DNA of 25,045 bases, taken from assembly GCA_910579785.1 (NCBI GenBank), contig CAJTVJ010000024.1, positions 1 to 25,045 of the forward strand, written 5' to 3'. This DNA comes from an uncultured Christensenella sp. Its GTDB lineage: Bacteria; Bacillota; Clostridia; Christensenellales; UBA3700. Numbering within the stretch: the first letter of the stretch is position 1; each line of letters opens with the position of its first letter. Both the position numbers and the translations under genes were made by a program. The notes beneath the pieces are model-generated. The model was not told where the DNA came from and did not search any database. It worked only from the letters and a program-made list of their open reading frames with translations. Shown here in pieces: positions 7,495-14,774 of the stretch.

Positions 7495-7848
7495 TTATGC
7501 AATCGTGCAGAGAACTGCGCCCGAATCTATATTCGAGCCTTCGCTTGTTGCGTAGGTAATAACGCCTGCTACCGGAGCCGATATCGACGTGTCCATCTTC
7601 ATTGCTTCAAGTATTATGATAGTGTCGCCTGCCTTGACGGTAGTGCCGTTGGCAAAACAAAGCTTCTTAACAAGACCCGGCATTTGCGACTTGACTTGCT
7701 CGCCCTTGCCTATCGGAGCTGCCGCAGGAGCTGCTTTTGGCGCAGCAATTTGAACAGGTGCGGATACGCTGCTTATTGCGCCGTCGGTAGTCTCCTCTAC
7801 TTCGACAGCATACGTCTTTCCGTTTACATTGATATTAAATTTACGCAT
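7495..7848 (-). CDS. Biotin carboxyl carrier protein of decarboxylase/transcarboxylase
   Basis: This 117-residue free biotin carrier resembles transcarboxylase 1.3S and the gamma/delta carriers of glutaconyl- or methylmalonyl-CoA decarboxylase. It has a short N-terminal strand region (KFNINVNGKTYAVEVEE), an Ala/Pro-rich flexible linker (about 30-47), and a biotinyl domain with the canonical EAMKM (81-85), K84 being biotinylated. AGGAG lies seven bases before the ATG. It should shuttle CO2 between the acyl-CoA carboxyltransferase, the OadA-type enzyme and OadB, all in the same operon. No biotin carboxylase is present, which fits a decarboxylase or transcarboxylase rather than an ATP-dependent carboxylase. 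Confidence 0.92.
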   Translation of the reverse strand: MRKFNINVNGKTYAVEVEETTDGAISSVSAPVQIAAPKAAPAAAPIGKGEQVKSQMPGLVKKLCFANGTTVKAGDTIIILEAMKMDTSISAPVAGVITYATSEGSNIDSGAVLCTIA

Positions 7849-7874
7849 AATAATTCTCCTAATACTTTATATTT

Positions 7875-8333
7875 TCATTTAATTTCTTTTATTGAACGCA
7901 CTTTGAATTTGAGATTCGACTTATATATCGGCTCTTGCGATTCGTAATATGCGTTGAGCGCAGCCATTATTACGGCAACGACTTCCTCGTCGTCTTCGCC
8001 TACCGCCCCTTCTATGGCTTTAACCTCTTCGACAATAGGCGCGGCGCTTGCAGCTTTTTTCTCTTTGATCTTAGCTGCTCCAATGAAGATATACTTCATA
8101 ATAGTGACCATAAAGATGAGCAAAATAAGCATCAAAAATACCGTGCCAAGTCCCATTATTGCGACCTGCGCGCCTATCCACAATCTCATTCCGAAATTGT
8201 TTTTTGCAATTTCCAACTTATCGGGAGTGCCGTAATCTTGCGGCAAAACCATTAGCGTTATCAAACCTGCAAGCAACGCTGCGAATACTAGGCATATGAT
8301 AACTATTTTTATAACTTTCTTTTTATTTGCCAT
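7875..8333 (-). CDS. oadG: Decarboxylase gamma/delta subunit, OadG family, extra helix
   Basis: OadG is the small membrane anchor that holds soluble carboxyltransferase and OadB together. Residues 50-77 (GAQVAIMGLGTVFLMLILLIF) are the typical OadG transmembrane helix, followed by a charged Ala/Glu linker and the common C-terminal DDEEVVAVIMAALNAY...FKVRSIKEIK end. At 152 residues it is longer than most OadG proteins because a second hydrophobic helix at about 6-28 precedes the usual one, followed by a 20-residue loop. A good ribosome-binding site (AAGGCGG) overlaps the stop of the carboxyltransferase gene 12 bases upstream, suggesting translational coupling. Family assignment is good; the extra helix is seen but its role is unknown. 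Confidence 0.85.
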   Translation of the reverse strand: MANKKKVIKIVIICLVFAALLAGLITLMVLPQDYGTPDKLEIAKNNFGMRLWIGAQVAIMGLGTVFLMLILLIFMVTIMKYIFIGAAKIKEKKAASAAPIVEEVKAIEGAVGEDDEEVVAVIMAALNAYYESQEPIYKSNLKFKVRSIKEIK

Positions 8334-8345
8334 ACCGATACCGCC

Positions 8346-9824
8346 TTACAGACCTAATACCATCATAAGCGCGGACGCAAGATAAGGTCTTAAATTCGTA
8401 GCCTCGATCACATTGTCTATATATCCGTCTTTTGCGGCAACGACAGGAGACGACTGCATTTTTGCATATACCTCTTCCTCGCTCTTGCCTTTGATCGCGA
8501 TATTAGCCTTGACTTTCTCAAAGTACGCCATTGCCTTTGCCAAAGCGTCTCTGTCCAAGCCGTCGTTTTGAGCAAGCTCCTTTGCCGTCTTGCCAAGAGC
8601 TTTGATTTGATCGTTGGCTATTATCTTGCTTACCTGCATACCGACGGGAGCAACGACCGCGTTGGACGTAGCCAAAGTATAGTCAAATCCGATAGACTTG
8701 CTCATCAATGCGCTGTAAGCATAACCGACAGCATTGCCTACTGCAACGCCTATCTTAGGTATCGAACTTACTGCAACTGCCTTCATCAAAGCGTTGGTGC
8801 GCTTTGCAAAACCGCTGAGTTCTTGCTGCAACGTGGAATTTACGCCCAAAGAATCTACGAGAGTGATAAGCGGAAGATTGTAAGCGTCCAACTTGTCAAT
8901 AAACGTAGTAGCCTTTTCAAGTCCTTCCAAAGAGATATAGTCGCCTTCGGTAGCTATCACGCCCACGGAAATGCCGTTGAGCTTTGCAAGCGAACATACG
9001 ACTTCCTTTGCATACGTCGGACAGTATTCGATCACGCTTTTTGCGTCGCAGACAAGCTCGGTTCTCTGCTTTGCGGATATATTCTTTTCAAGATTGGGGT
9101 TTACACGGTTGGGGTCGTCTTTTGATTCGCCCTCGTCGCTGAGAAGTATTGCCGTAAGTTTGCCAAGCTGTGCAGAAAGATCTTTTGCGTCGCTATATAC
9201 GAATTGAGCGACGTCGCTGTTGCCCTCATAAGCCTTAAAGCCGAGTTGAGCCTTGTAGTCAACTGGGAAAGACTTGGCGTCGGATACGAGATACATCGGC
9301 GAATTTACGGACATAACTGCGTCCTTTGACATAAAGACAAAGTCTGCGCCTGCGACAAACGTCGCCATCATGCCCACTGCAACGCCCTTGACGATACAGA
9401 TATGCGGCACTTCGTCGGCAAGCTCTATACCGCTTGCGATAAGCTGTGCATATCCCTCCATAACGCTCGCGCCCTCGCCTACTCTCGCGCCGCAGCTGTC
9501 GATGATAGAAATAAGCGGAGTGCCTGCCTTGATAGCTCTTTGCATACATTTGTTTATCTTATTGGCGTGAGCCTCGCTCAAACTTCCTTTGAGCACGTCG
9601 GCGTTTTGGGCAAAAATATGCACCGGGTTGCCCTTCAACGTAGCATAACCGGTGACCACTCCTTCTCCCAAAGCTTCGCTCGCGTCGTCAAAGCCCTTTC
9701 CGGTAAGAAAAACATCTGTCTCTACAAAACTTTCGGCATCAACAATGCTTTCGATAAAAGATTTGATATTCTTAGTAGCTTTGTCGATAGCTTTTACGCT
9801 TGCCGAGAGTATATTGTTCTCCAT
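8346..9824 (-). CDS. Divergent acyl-CoA carboxyltransferase (12S/MmdA/GcdA-like)
   Basis: This 492-residue protein has the two-domain crotonase-fold of carboxyltransferases that take CO2 from an acyl-CoA (methylmalonyl-, malonyl- or glutaconyl-CoA) to biotin. The first half has ISIIDSCGARVGEGA (about 106-120), matching the usual DSGGAR.QEG. The second has LITLVDSLGVNSTLQQELSG (about 319-338), matching VDTPGF.PG..QE only loosely. The glycine-rich oxyanion segments normally reading GGGGAY and YGGAY are replaced by VAVGMMATF and AVGYAYSAL, so the substrate or mechanism may differ. I chose the ATG at 9824 because TTTTGGAGG ends five bases upstream; a start at 9836 would place that site inside the gene. 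First gene of the operon, behind a strong promoter. Family placement is firm, substrate unknown. Confidence 0.85.
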   Translation of the reverse strand: MENNILSASVKAIDKATKNIKSFIESIVDAESFVETDVFLTGKGFDDASEALGEGVVTGYATLKGNPVHIFAQNADVLKGSLSEAHANKINKCMQRAIKAGTPLISIIDSCGARVGEGASVMEGYAQLIASGIELADEVPHICIVKGVAVGMMATFVAGADFVFMSKDAVMSVNSPMYLVSDAKSFPVDYKAQLGFKAYEGNSDVAQFVYSDAKDLSAQLGKLTAILLSDEGESKDDPNRVNPNLEKNISAKQRTELVCDAKSVIEYCPTYAKEVVCSLAKLNGISVGVIATEGDYISLEGLEKATTFIDKLDAYNLPLITLVDSLGVNSTLQQELSGFAKRTNALMKAVAVSSIPKIGVAVGNAVGYAYSALMSKSIGFDYTLATSNAVVAPVGMQVSKIIANDQIKALGKTAKELAQNDGLDRDALAKAMAYFEKVKANIAIKGKSEEEVYAKMQSSPVVAAKDGYIDNVIEATNLRPYLASALMMVLGL

Positions 9825-9919
9825 ATAAACCTCCAAAATATTGTATATATAAATGATTTAATTAACAAAATATAGTATAGACCTGACAATATTCGGTCAT
9901 TCTTTTTGCAATCATAGAT

Positions 9920-9948
9920 ATTATATTTGTTATTTGATTTTTTTGCAA
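9920..9948 (-). promoter_or_regulatory. Promoter of the biotin/sodium-pump operon
   Basis: On the minus strand TTGCAA (9948-9943) and a perfect TATAAT (9925-9920) are separated by 17 bases, about 95 bases before the first gene of the operon. It is the only good promoter in the 9825-10106 gap and should drive all five genes down to the terminator near 4600. Confidence 0.7.
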
Positions 9949-10060
9949 GCAAAATGACGCAAAAAATTCAATAAATTTGATAAAATATTATAATAATATA
10001 AATTTTAACTTTTGAGATTTCTCATTGACGTTGAGCGGCATATAGAATTGCAGAAATATA

Positions 10061-10089
10061 AATACGGCGCCCTCGCCAAACGCCGTATT
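10061..10089 (-). terminator. Intrinsic terminator after rluB
   Basis: A perfect nine-base stem (AATACGGCG/CGCCGTATT) with an 11-base loop lies 18 bases past the rluB stop. On the minus strand it is followed by TATATTTCT, a modest T-rich tail. It separates rluB from the downstream operon. Confidence 0.75.
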
Positions 10090-10106
10090 AAATGCTCTAT
10101 CGCATA

Positions 10107-10820
10107 TCACATATTTTTGAGATAATATATCTCGTCGTCATTGAGATATCTGTATCCGCCTCTTGCAAGTCCGCCCAATCTCAGCTCTCCCACAGCTATT
10201 CTCTTCAAAAATTTGACTTCCTTTTCCACAGCGTCAAACATCTTGCGTATCTGACGGTTTTTACCTTCGGTAATTGTAATCTGTATCTTGGATTCGCCGT
10301 TCTTATATTCCAAAAGCTTTACCTTGCATCTCTTTGTCTTCTCGCCGTCAACCGTCACGCCTTTTCTCAGTTGAGCCAGCTTATGCTCTGGCATCTCTCC
10401 CTCGACTTTGACAAGATACGTCTTCGGCACTTCAAAGCTTGGGTGAGTAAGCTTATATGCAAGGTCGCCGTCGTTGGTCATTAGCAGCATACCTTCCGTA
10501 TCGTAGTCAAGTCTGCCTACGGGTATCAAATGCGGTATGTTGAGGTCTTGAAGATAATCGTACACAGTCTTTCTTCCCTTCTCGTCGCTCACAGTAGTAA
10601 TACAACCCTTTGGCTTATAAAATAGAATATATGCGTAATTATTTACTGCCTTTACAATGATATCGTCAACTGCGACGACGTCTTTCTTTTCGTTTATAAC
10701 CGTACCCAGCTCTTTGACTACCTTACCGTTGACCTTAACTCTGCCCTCTTCGATGAGCTTATCTGCGCCCCTTCTAGACGCCGCTCCCGTCGAAGCCAAA
10801 TGCTTGTTTAATCTCTCCAT
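10107..10820 (-). CDS. rluB: 23S rRNA pseudouridine synthase RluB-type
   Basis: This 237-residue enzyme of the RsuA/RluB family isomerises a uridine in 23S rRNA. Residues 1-45 form an S4 RNA-binding domain (MERLNKHLASTGAASRR, VKVNGKVV). The catalytic domain has the aspartate motif GRLDYDTEGMLLMTNDG, the family's KTYLVKV, and the C-terminal GKNRQIRKMF. The start at 10820 matches the usual MERL start, but it lies 47 bases inside the end of dacF and lacks a strong ribosome-binding site, so translation is probably coupled to dacF. Last gene of the scpAB-dacF neighbourhood; this gene order is common in Clostridia. Confidence 0.93.
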   Translation of the reverse strand: MERLNKHLASTGAASRRGADKLIEEGRVKVNGKVVKELGTVINEKKDVVAVDDIIVKAVNNYAYILFYKPKGCITTVSDEKGRKTVYDYLQDLNIPHLIPVGRLDYDTEGMLLMTNDGDLAYKLTHPSFEVPKTYLVKVEGEMPEHKLAQLRKGVTVDGEKTKRCKVKLLEYKNGESKIQITITEGKNRQIRKMFDAVEKEVKFLKRIAVGELRLGGLARGGYRYLNDDEIYYLKNM

Positions 10821-12072
10821 TTTCTACGTTTATACGCCAATCGCCCTTGTATGCCGCAAGCTTGCGCACCGCTCCTATATCGTTGATATCTTCTATATTA
10901 ACAATGTTAGCGCTAAAAAGCAAACGATTATCCATATAAAACTCCATTTTGCCTATCAAACTGTTTGCAGCCAAAGGCGCGTCTAAATCGCCGTCTATAT
11001 CAAAATAACACTTCAAGCCCATGATTTCGCCCTCTTTAAGAGGCAAAGTCAAGTCGTTTTGCAAAGCAAGCGAGCAATTAAGTCCTTCCAAAGAGATATT
11101 TTCAAGCACGTCGCCCTTCTTTCCGACAGACACCGGACGGTAATTGTCAAACGCTCTGTCAAAGTTGACCGCACAGGTATTGTAAGTGTCGTAGATATTT
11201 AAAACCACACATACCAACTGCATACCGTTTTTCTCGGCGGAGCCTACGAAACAACGCCCCGAATCCTTAGTATAGCCCGTCTTTACGCCGTTGGCGCCGT
11301 CATATAACCCCAAAAGCTTATTTTTATTGCCAAAATAGTACGTTGGATGCGTCTCATTAGCCTCTACGGTATACATTTTGCAACCCACAATATTTTTAAA
11401 CTCCTCATTCTGCATTGCATGCGACGCTATCACCGCCAAGTCATACGCCGACGTATAATGCTCTGACGAATGCAATCCGTGCGGATTGTCAAAATGCGTA
11501 TTTTTAAGCCCCAACTCTGTTGCTTTGTCATTCATCATGCCGACAAATCCGTTGATATCGCCGCCCGTCGCAATGGCAAGAGCAGTTGCAGCGTCATTGC
11601 CGCTTCTCAACATAAGTCCATACAGCAAGTCCCGAATTGTCCATATTTCATTCTTTCTCAAATATATAGAAGAACCTTCTACTCCCACTGCTTCGTCTGC
11701 GATCTTAATACTCTTGTCAAGCTGCATATTTTCCAATACGACAAGCGCCGTCATTATCTTTGTCGTGCTTGCCATCTCCAATCGCATATCTATATTTTCG
11801 CCGCCCAATACCCTAAGCGTAGAAGTCTCCATGACAGCCATTGAAGAAGATCTGTTGGCATAGCTGTTCTTGATCGCGTCTACGTCAAAATCCTTATCGC
11901 CGCGCGCGATAGCATCAAGTCCGCTGTCTTTTAAATTATTATTGCCGCCAAATTGGCTTGTCGCGACGTCTATCACGCCTGAAAATTGATATAGCACAAA
12001 GGACAGCATAATAATTGCTAAGATGACTGAAATTATTTTAAAAACATCTTTAATTGAGAAGTATCTACCCAT
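10774..12072 (-). CDS. dacF: D-alanyl-D-alanine carboxypeptidase (DacF-like)
   Basis: This 432-residue low-molecular-weight penicillin-binding protein trims the terminal D-alanine of peptidoglycan stem peptides. An N-terminal hydrophobic helix (about 11-31) acts as signal or anchor. The three active-site motifs are present: S102-T-T-K105, SGN (157-159) and KTG (264-266). A C-terminal beta-rich PBP5-type domain follows. The start forms TAATG with the gerW stop, so the two are translationally coupled, and the 3' end overlaps rluB by 47 bases. Position after gerW agrees with the B. subtilis and Clostridia DacF neighbourhood and suggests a role in spore or vegetative wall trimming. The C-terminus lacks an obvious amphipathic anchor, which fits with N-terminal anchoring. 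Confidence 0.9.
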   Translation of the reverse strand: MGRYFSIKDVFKIISVILAIIMLSFVLYQFSGVIDVATSQFGGNNNLKDSGLDAIARGDKDFDVDAIKNSYANRSSSMAVMETSTLRVLGGENIDMRLEMASTTKIMTALVVLENMQLDKSIKIADEAVGVEGSSIYLRKNEIWTIRDLLYGLMLRSGNDAATALAIATGGDINGFVGMMNDKATELGLKNTHFDNPHGLHSSEHYTSAYDLAVIASHAMQNEEFKNIVGCKMYTVEANETHPTYYFGNKNKLLGLYDGANGVKTGYTKDSGRCFVGSAEKNGMQLVCVVLNIYDTYNTCAVNFDRAFDNYRPVSVGKKGDVLENISLEGLNCSLALQNDLTLPLKEGEIMGLKCYFDIDGDLDAPLAANSLIGKMEFYMDNRLLFSANIVNIEDINDIGAVRKLAAYKGDWRINVENGEIKQAFGFDGSGV

Positions 12073-12452
12073 TATTTCTTATCCTTTACTAAATTTATTG
12101 CAGCCGAAATCAAATCTTTCCACTTTTCTGAGCCGCTTTTTTCGTCGACTTTTACAAGCGTTGGCTGAGAATCATAAAACACCAAAAAGCCCATCGGCGT
12201 CATAGATATACCGCCGCCTCCGCCGCCGGCATAAGGCTGAGGTCTGCTCTTTTTTTCTACTTGACCGTCGCTGACCTGACTGCCTCCACCGCCGCTGACA
12301 AATCCTACCGACACCTTAGTGAGCGGTATTGCCATAGTATTTTCGTCAAGATATATAGGCTTGAACACCATATCTTCACTTTGCACCATTCCTCTAAGAT
12401 TTTCTAGCGCGCCGTTCATTATATCTTGCAACGAATTGTCCATATTATCCAT
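12072..12452 (-). CDS. gerW: GerW/YtfJ family sporulation protein
   Basis: This 126-residue protein matches the YtfJ/GerW family, linked in Bacillus to spore germination. It has the amphipathic N-terminus (LQDIMNGALENLRGMV), a central beta region (TMAIPLTKVSVGFVSGGG) and the conserved ISMTPMGFLVF segment. Two glycine runs (about 53-58 and 75-80) flank a charged linker, typical of the family. AAGGAGC stands eight bases before the ATG. It follows a DUF2953 gene by about 60 bases and runs straight into dacF, the usual ytfI-ytfJ-dacF order. Its presence supports a spore-forming host or recent descent from one. Confidence 0.92.
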   Translation of the reverse strand: MDNMDNSLQDIMNGALENLRGMVQSEDMVFKPIYLDENTMAIPLTKVSVGFVSGGGGSQVSDGQVEKKSRPQPYAGGGGGGISMTPMGFLVFYDSQPTLVKVDEKSGSEKWKDLISAAINLVKDKK

Positions 12453-12512
12453 ATAATTTGCTCCTTATAAAAATAATTTCATAGATATTATGCGTAAAAT
12501 TATAAAAATATT

Positions 12513-13106
12513 TTATGCTTCGACTGTAAATTTTCTTTTTGATATACGCATTTTCAACATATAATTCATTAACGTAAAAATAGAAAATCCAAATTTTAAA
12601 CTCAACAATACGCCTTTAAAATTACTCTCACCTGTAATATTATTTAACTCAAAATCTTTAATGACAAGTTTGTCGCTTATCCCAAGCGCAGTATATGACA
12701 GAGCTTTCAACGCCCCGTCAAACATTGCCCCGTCCTTAAAATCGTCAAAACGCACAGCATAATTTATATGCAACTGTCTCAGTTGTACTTTTGGCAAAGT
12801 GGAAATCAAATAATTAAAGTGCCGTATTCTATAAAACTTTTTACGCGCGACTTCAAGATTTTTTCTATCACTCTTAGACAGTACGGACTTTTTTATATCT
12901 TTCTTGTTAATTTGCTGATAAAATTCCCCGTCGCATACAAAAAATTTAAAACAAAACACCTCGATTTTATTAAAAACAAGCACTTTAATACAGATACTTA
13001 AATTATCCGTATCCAATCTGACGCAAACTTTAAGCCCGTAGATCAAATACAAGCCCAACAGAATTGCACATATAAATAAGCTAGCAAGCAAAATCAATAT
13101 CCACAT
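12513..13106 (-). CDS. ytfI: DUF2953 (YtfI-like) membrane protein
   Basis: Product of unknown function, 197 residues from the ATG at 13106. It starts with a single membrane helix (MWILILLASLFICAILLGLY), then a mixed, basic domain and a C-terminal hydrophobic stretch, as in DUF2953 proteins that precede ytfJ/gerW in many Firmicutes. The frame is open up to a TTG at 13169, but that codon lies inside the scpB terminator hairpin, so the internal ATG is preferred. No strong ribosome-binding site precedes it. Codon use is more AT-rich than in the neighbours. Assignment rests on topology and gene order more than on motifs. Confidence 0.65.
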   Translation of the reverse strand: MWILILLASLFICAILLGLYLIYGLKVCVRLDTDNLSICIKVLVFNKIEVFCFKFFVCDGEFYQQINKKDIKKSVLSKSDRKNLEVARKKFYRIRHFNYLISTLPKVQLRQLHINYAVRFDDFKDGAMFDGALKALSYTALGISDKLVIKDFELNNITGESNFKGVLLSLKFGFSIFTLMNYMLKMRISKRKFTVEA

Positions 13107-13144
13107 ACGCTTATAATGCGCATATTTAGATATATTATTAAAAA

Positions 13145-13167
13145 GGATACCGCTGCTTTCGGTATCC
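13145..13167 (-). terminator. Intrinsic terminator after scpB
   Basis: A perfect eight-base stem (GGATACCG/CGGTATCC) with a seven-base loop is followed on the minus strand by TTTTTAATAA. It lies 25 bases past the scpB stop and splits the scpAB transcript from the ytfI-gerW-dacF-rluB genes, though read-through is possible. Confidence 0.8.
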
Positions 13168-13191
13168 AATACGTTTTAATCAATATGTGTA

Positions 13192-13968
13192 TCAGGTCAC
13201 GATATCTTCGTTCTCTTCCTCAGGCTCTTTTACGTCATCCTCTACGACGGCGCTGGCCGCCTCTCTTTCTACGTACTCGTCGCCGTTGCCGCTGACTTTC
13301 TGCAAATCTTCACCTTGCAAGAACTCAGGTATCTCGTCCATACTCATCATCTCGTCAAGTTCTTCGTCATTCTCATCCTCAAACTTGTCGCCGATAACTC
13401 TCTCTCTATAAAGTCCCTCAGTCTGTATATTATAGTTGCTGTATTCGACAAGTCTGCGCATTATCTCATTGTAATCAGGCAAATCCTGCAAGCTTTTCAG
13501 CTCAAACTTTTTAAGAAAATCGTCGGTCGTGCCGTACAAAATAGGCTTACCCGGCGCGTCTTTAAATCCGCAAGTCTTTATCATATTGATTTTAAGGAGT
13601 ACGCTCAACGCATAGTCTGCGCTTGCGCCTCTGGAATCTTCTATTTCGCCCCTCGTAATAGGCTGACGGTATGCGATAAGCGAAAGCACTTCCATCAATA
13701 TCTTAGACAGTTCTTTTTCTCTCACCGGTCTCAACATATCGCTGACAAGTTCTCCGTATTTGCTATTGGAAGCAAACTGCACCTTATCTTTGAATATTTC
13801 CAATACGATTCCGCAATCACCGCTGTATTTCTCGGCAAGCTCGTCGATTATCTTATCCAAATCCTTTCTCTTTACGTCTTCGGGAAGTCCGTTGAGTATC
13901 TCACTCCTTTTAAGCGGCACTCCCGCGGCAAAAATTATTGCCTCGACAGTCTGCAATAAATTATCCAT
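13192..13968 (-). CDS. scpB: Segregation and condensation protein B
   Basis: ScpB is the winged-helix (kite) subunit of the SMC-ScpAB condensin that organises and segregates the chromosome. Residues 1-170 hold two winged-helix domains with family motifs EAIIFAAGVPL, LSLIAYRQPITRGEIEDSRG (about 91-110) and GKPILYGTTDDFLKKF. From about residue 195 it has an extra 60-residue highly acidic, disordered-looking tail (runs of D/E), longer than in standard 180-200-residue ScpB. The start overlaps the end of scpA by eight bases, indicating translational coupling. Confidence 0.95.
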   Translation of the reverse strand: MDNLLQTVEAIIFAAGVPLKRSEILNGLPEDVKRKDLDKIIDELAEKYSGDCGIVLEIFKDKVQFASNSKYGELVSDMLRPVREKELSKILMEVLSLIAYRQPITRGEIEDSRGASADYALSVLLKINMIKTCGFKDAPGKPILYGTTDDFLKKFELKSLQDLPDYNEIMRRLVEYSNYNIQTEGLYRERVIGDKFEDENDEELDEMMSMDEIPEFLQGEDLQKVSGNGDEYVEREAASAVVEDDVKEPEEENEDIVT

Positions 13969-14770
13969 ACGCTTCCTCCGTCTTCTTCAATTCTTGCATA
14001 TTTATACTTTCTTTATCAACATCTTCATTCAACGTAATATATATCACGTCCTCAAACTTTGTCTGCATTGCCTTGACAATTTGTTTTTTCATAAGCTCTA
14101 ACAAGGCTTGAAAAGTCGTGATAACCTCGCTCTTTGTAATATCTTCCTCAAATAGGTCGTTGAATACTACCGATTTTTTTTCAAACATTACTCTTGATAT
14201 GTATTCTATCTTATCCGCGACGGTAAATCTGTCTTTCTGAATCTTCTTCACGGCTTTTTGCTGCTCTTTTTCCGACATACTCAACAAAATCTTGCCGTAT
14301 GCCTCAATGAGCTTGTCAAAAGAAAAGTCGTTGACGACTATTATGGCGTCGGCGTTGGTAAACTTAGGTCTTCTGTAAAACTTGTTGAGAGTCTCCCTCG
14401 CTTTAAGCTTTTCCGCCTGCTGCTTGCACATTTGGAACATCAATATCTTACGTCTCAAATCTTCTTCCGGATCCTCGTCTACAAAGTCATCCTCGTCAAA
14501 TTCGTCGACAATAGGCAGACAGGCGCGGGCTTTTATCTCCAAGAGCTTAGCCGCGATTTTGATATACTCGCTGGCTTCTTCCATATCAAGCTCGTCGACT
14601 TGCTCCATATGCTTCAAATATTGATCGGTAATTTGAGCCAACGGAAAAGTACGGATATCATACCTACCGTCTCTAACGAGAAGCTCATACAAAAGCTCTA
14701 TCGGTCCGTCAAAATCTTGAATTTTGAGCACTACGTTGTCAGTCGGATGTCTGTCTAAAATATCTTCCAT
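13961..14770 (-). CDS. scpA: Segregation and condensation protein A
   Basis: ScpA is the kleisin that closes the SMC ring. The protein has 269 residues. The N-terminal SMC-binding domain has the family signature DFDGPIELLYELL and DIRTFPLAQITDQYLK; the middle is acidic (VDEFDEDDFVDEDPEEDL); the C-terminal winged helix carries VVFNDLFEE and VITTFQALLELMKK. GAGGT precedes the ATG. It lies four bases after the M50 protease gene and overlaps scpB by eight bases, giving a tight three-gene unit. Confidence 0.95.
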   Translation of the reverse strand: MEDILDRHPTDNVVLKIQDFDGPIELLYELLVRDGRYDIRTFPLAQITDQYLKHMEQVDELDMEEASEYIKIAAKLLEIKARACLPIVDEFDEDDFVDEDPEEDLRRKILMFQMCKQQAEKLKARETLNKFYRRPKFTNADAIIVVNDFSFDKLIEAYGKILLSMSEKEQQKAVKKIQKDRFTVADKIEYISRVMFEKKSVVFNDLFEEDITKSEVITTFQALLELMKKQIVKAMQTKFEDVIYITLNEDVDKESINMQELKKTEEAYG

Positions 14771-14774
14771 CTTA

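Noticed and set aside
9825..9836. Upstream ATG adding MEVY to the carboxyltransferase
   Set aside because: It would place the clear GGAGG site inside the coding region; the ATG at 9824 has correct spacing.
13107..13169. TTG start adding 21 residues to the DUF2953 protein
   Set aside because: The codon lies in a terminator hairpin, has no ribosome-binding site, and the membrane helix begins naturally at the ATG 13106.
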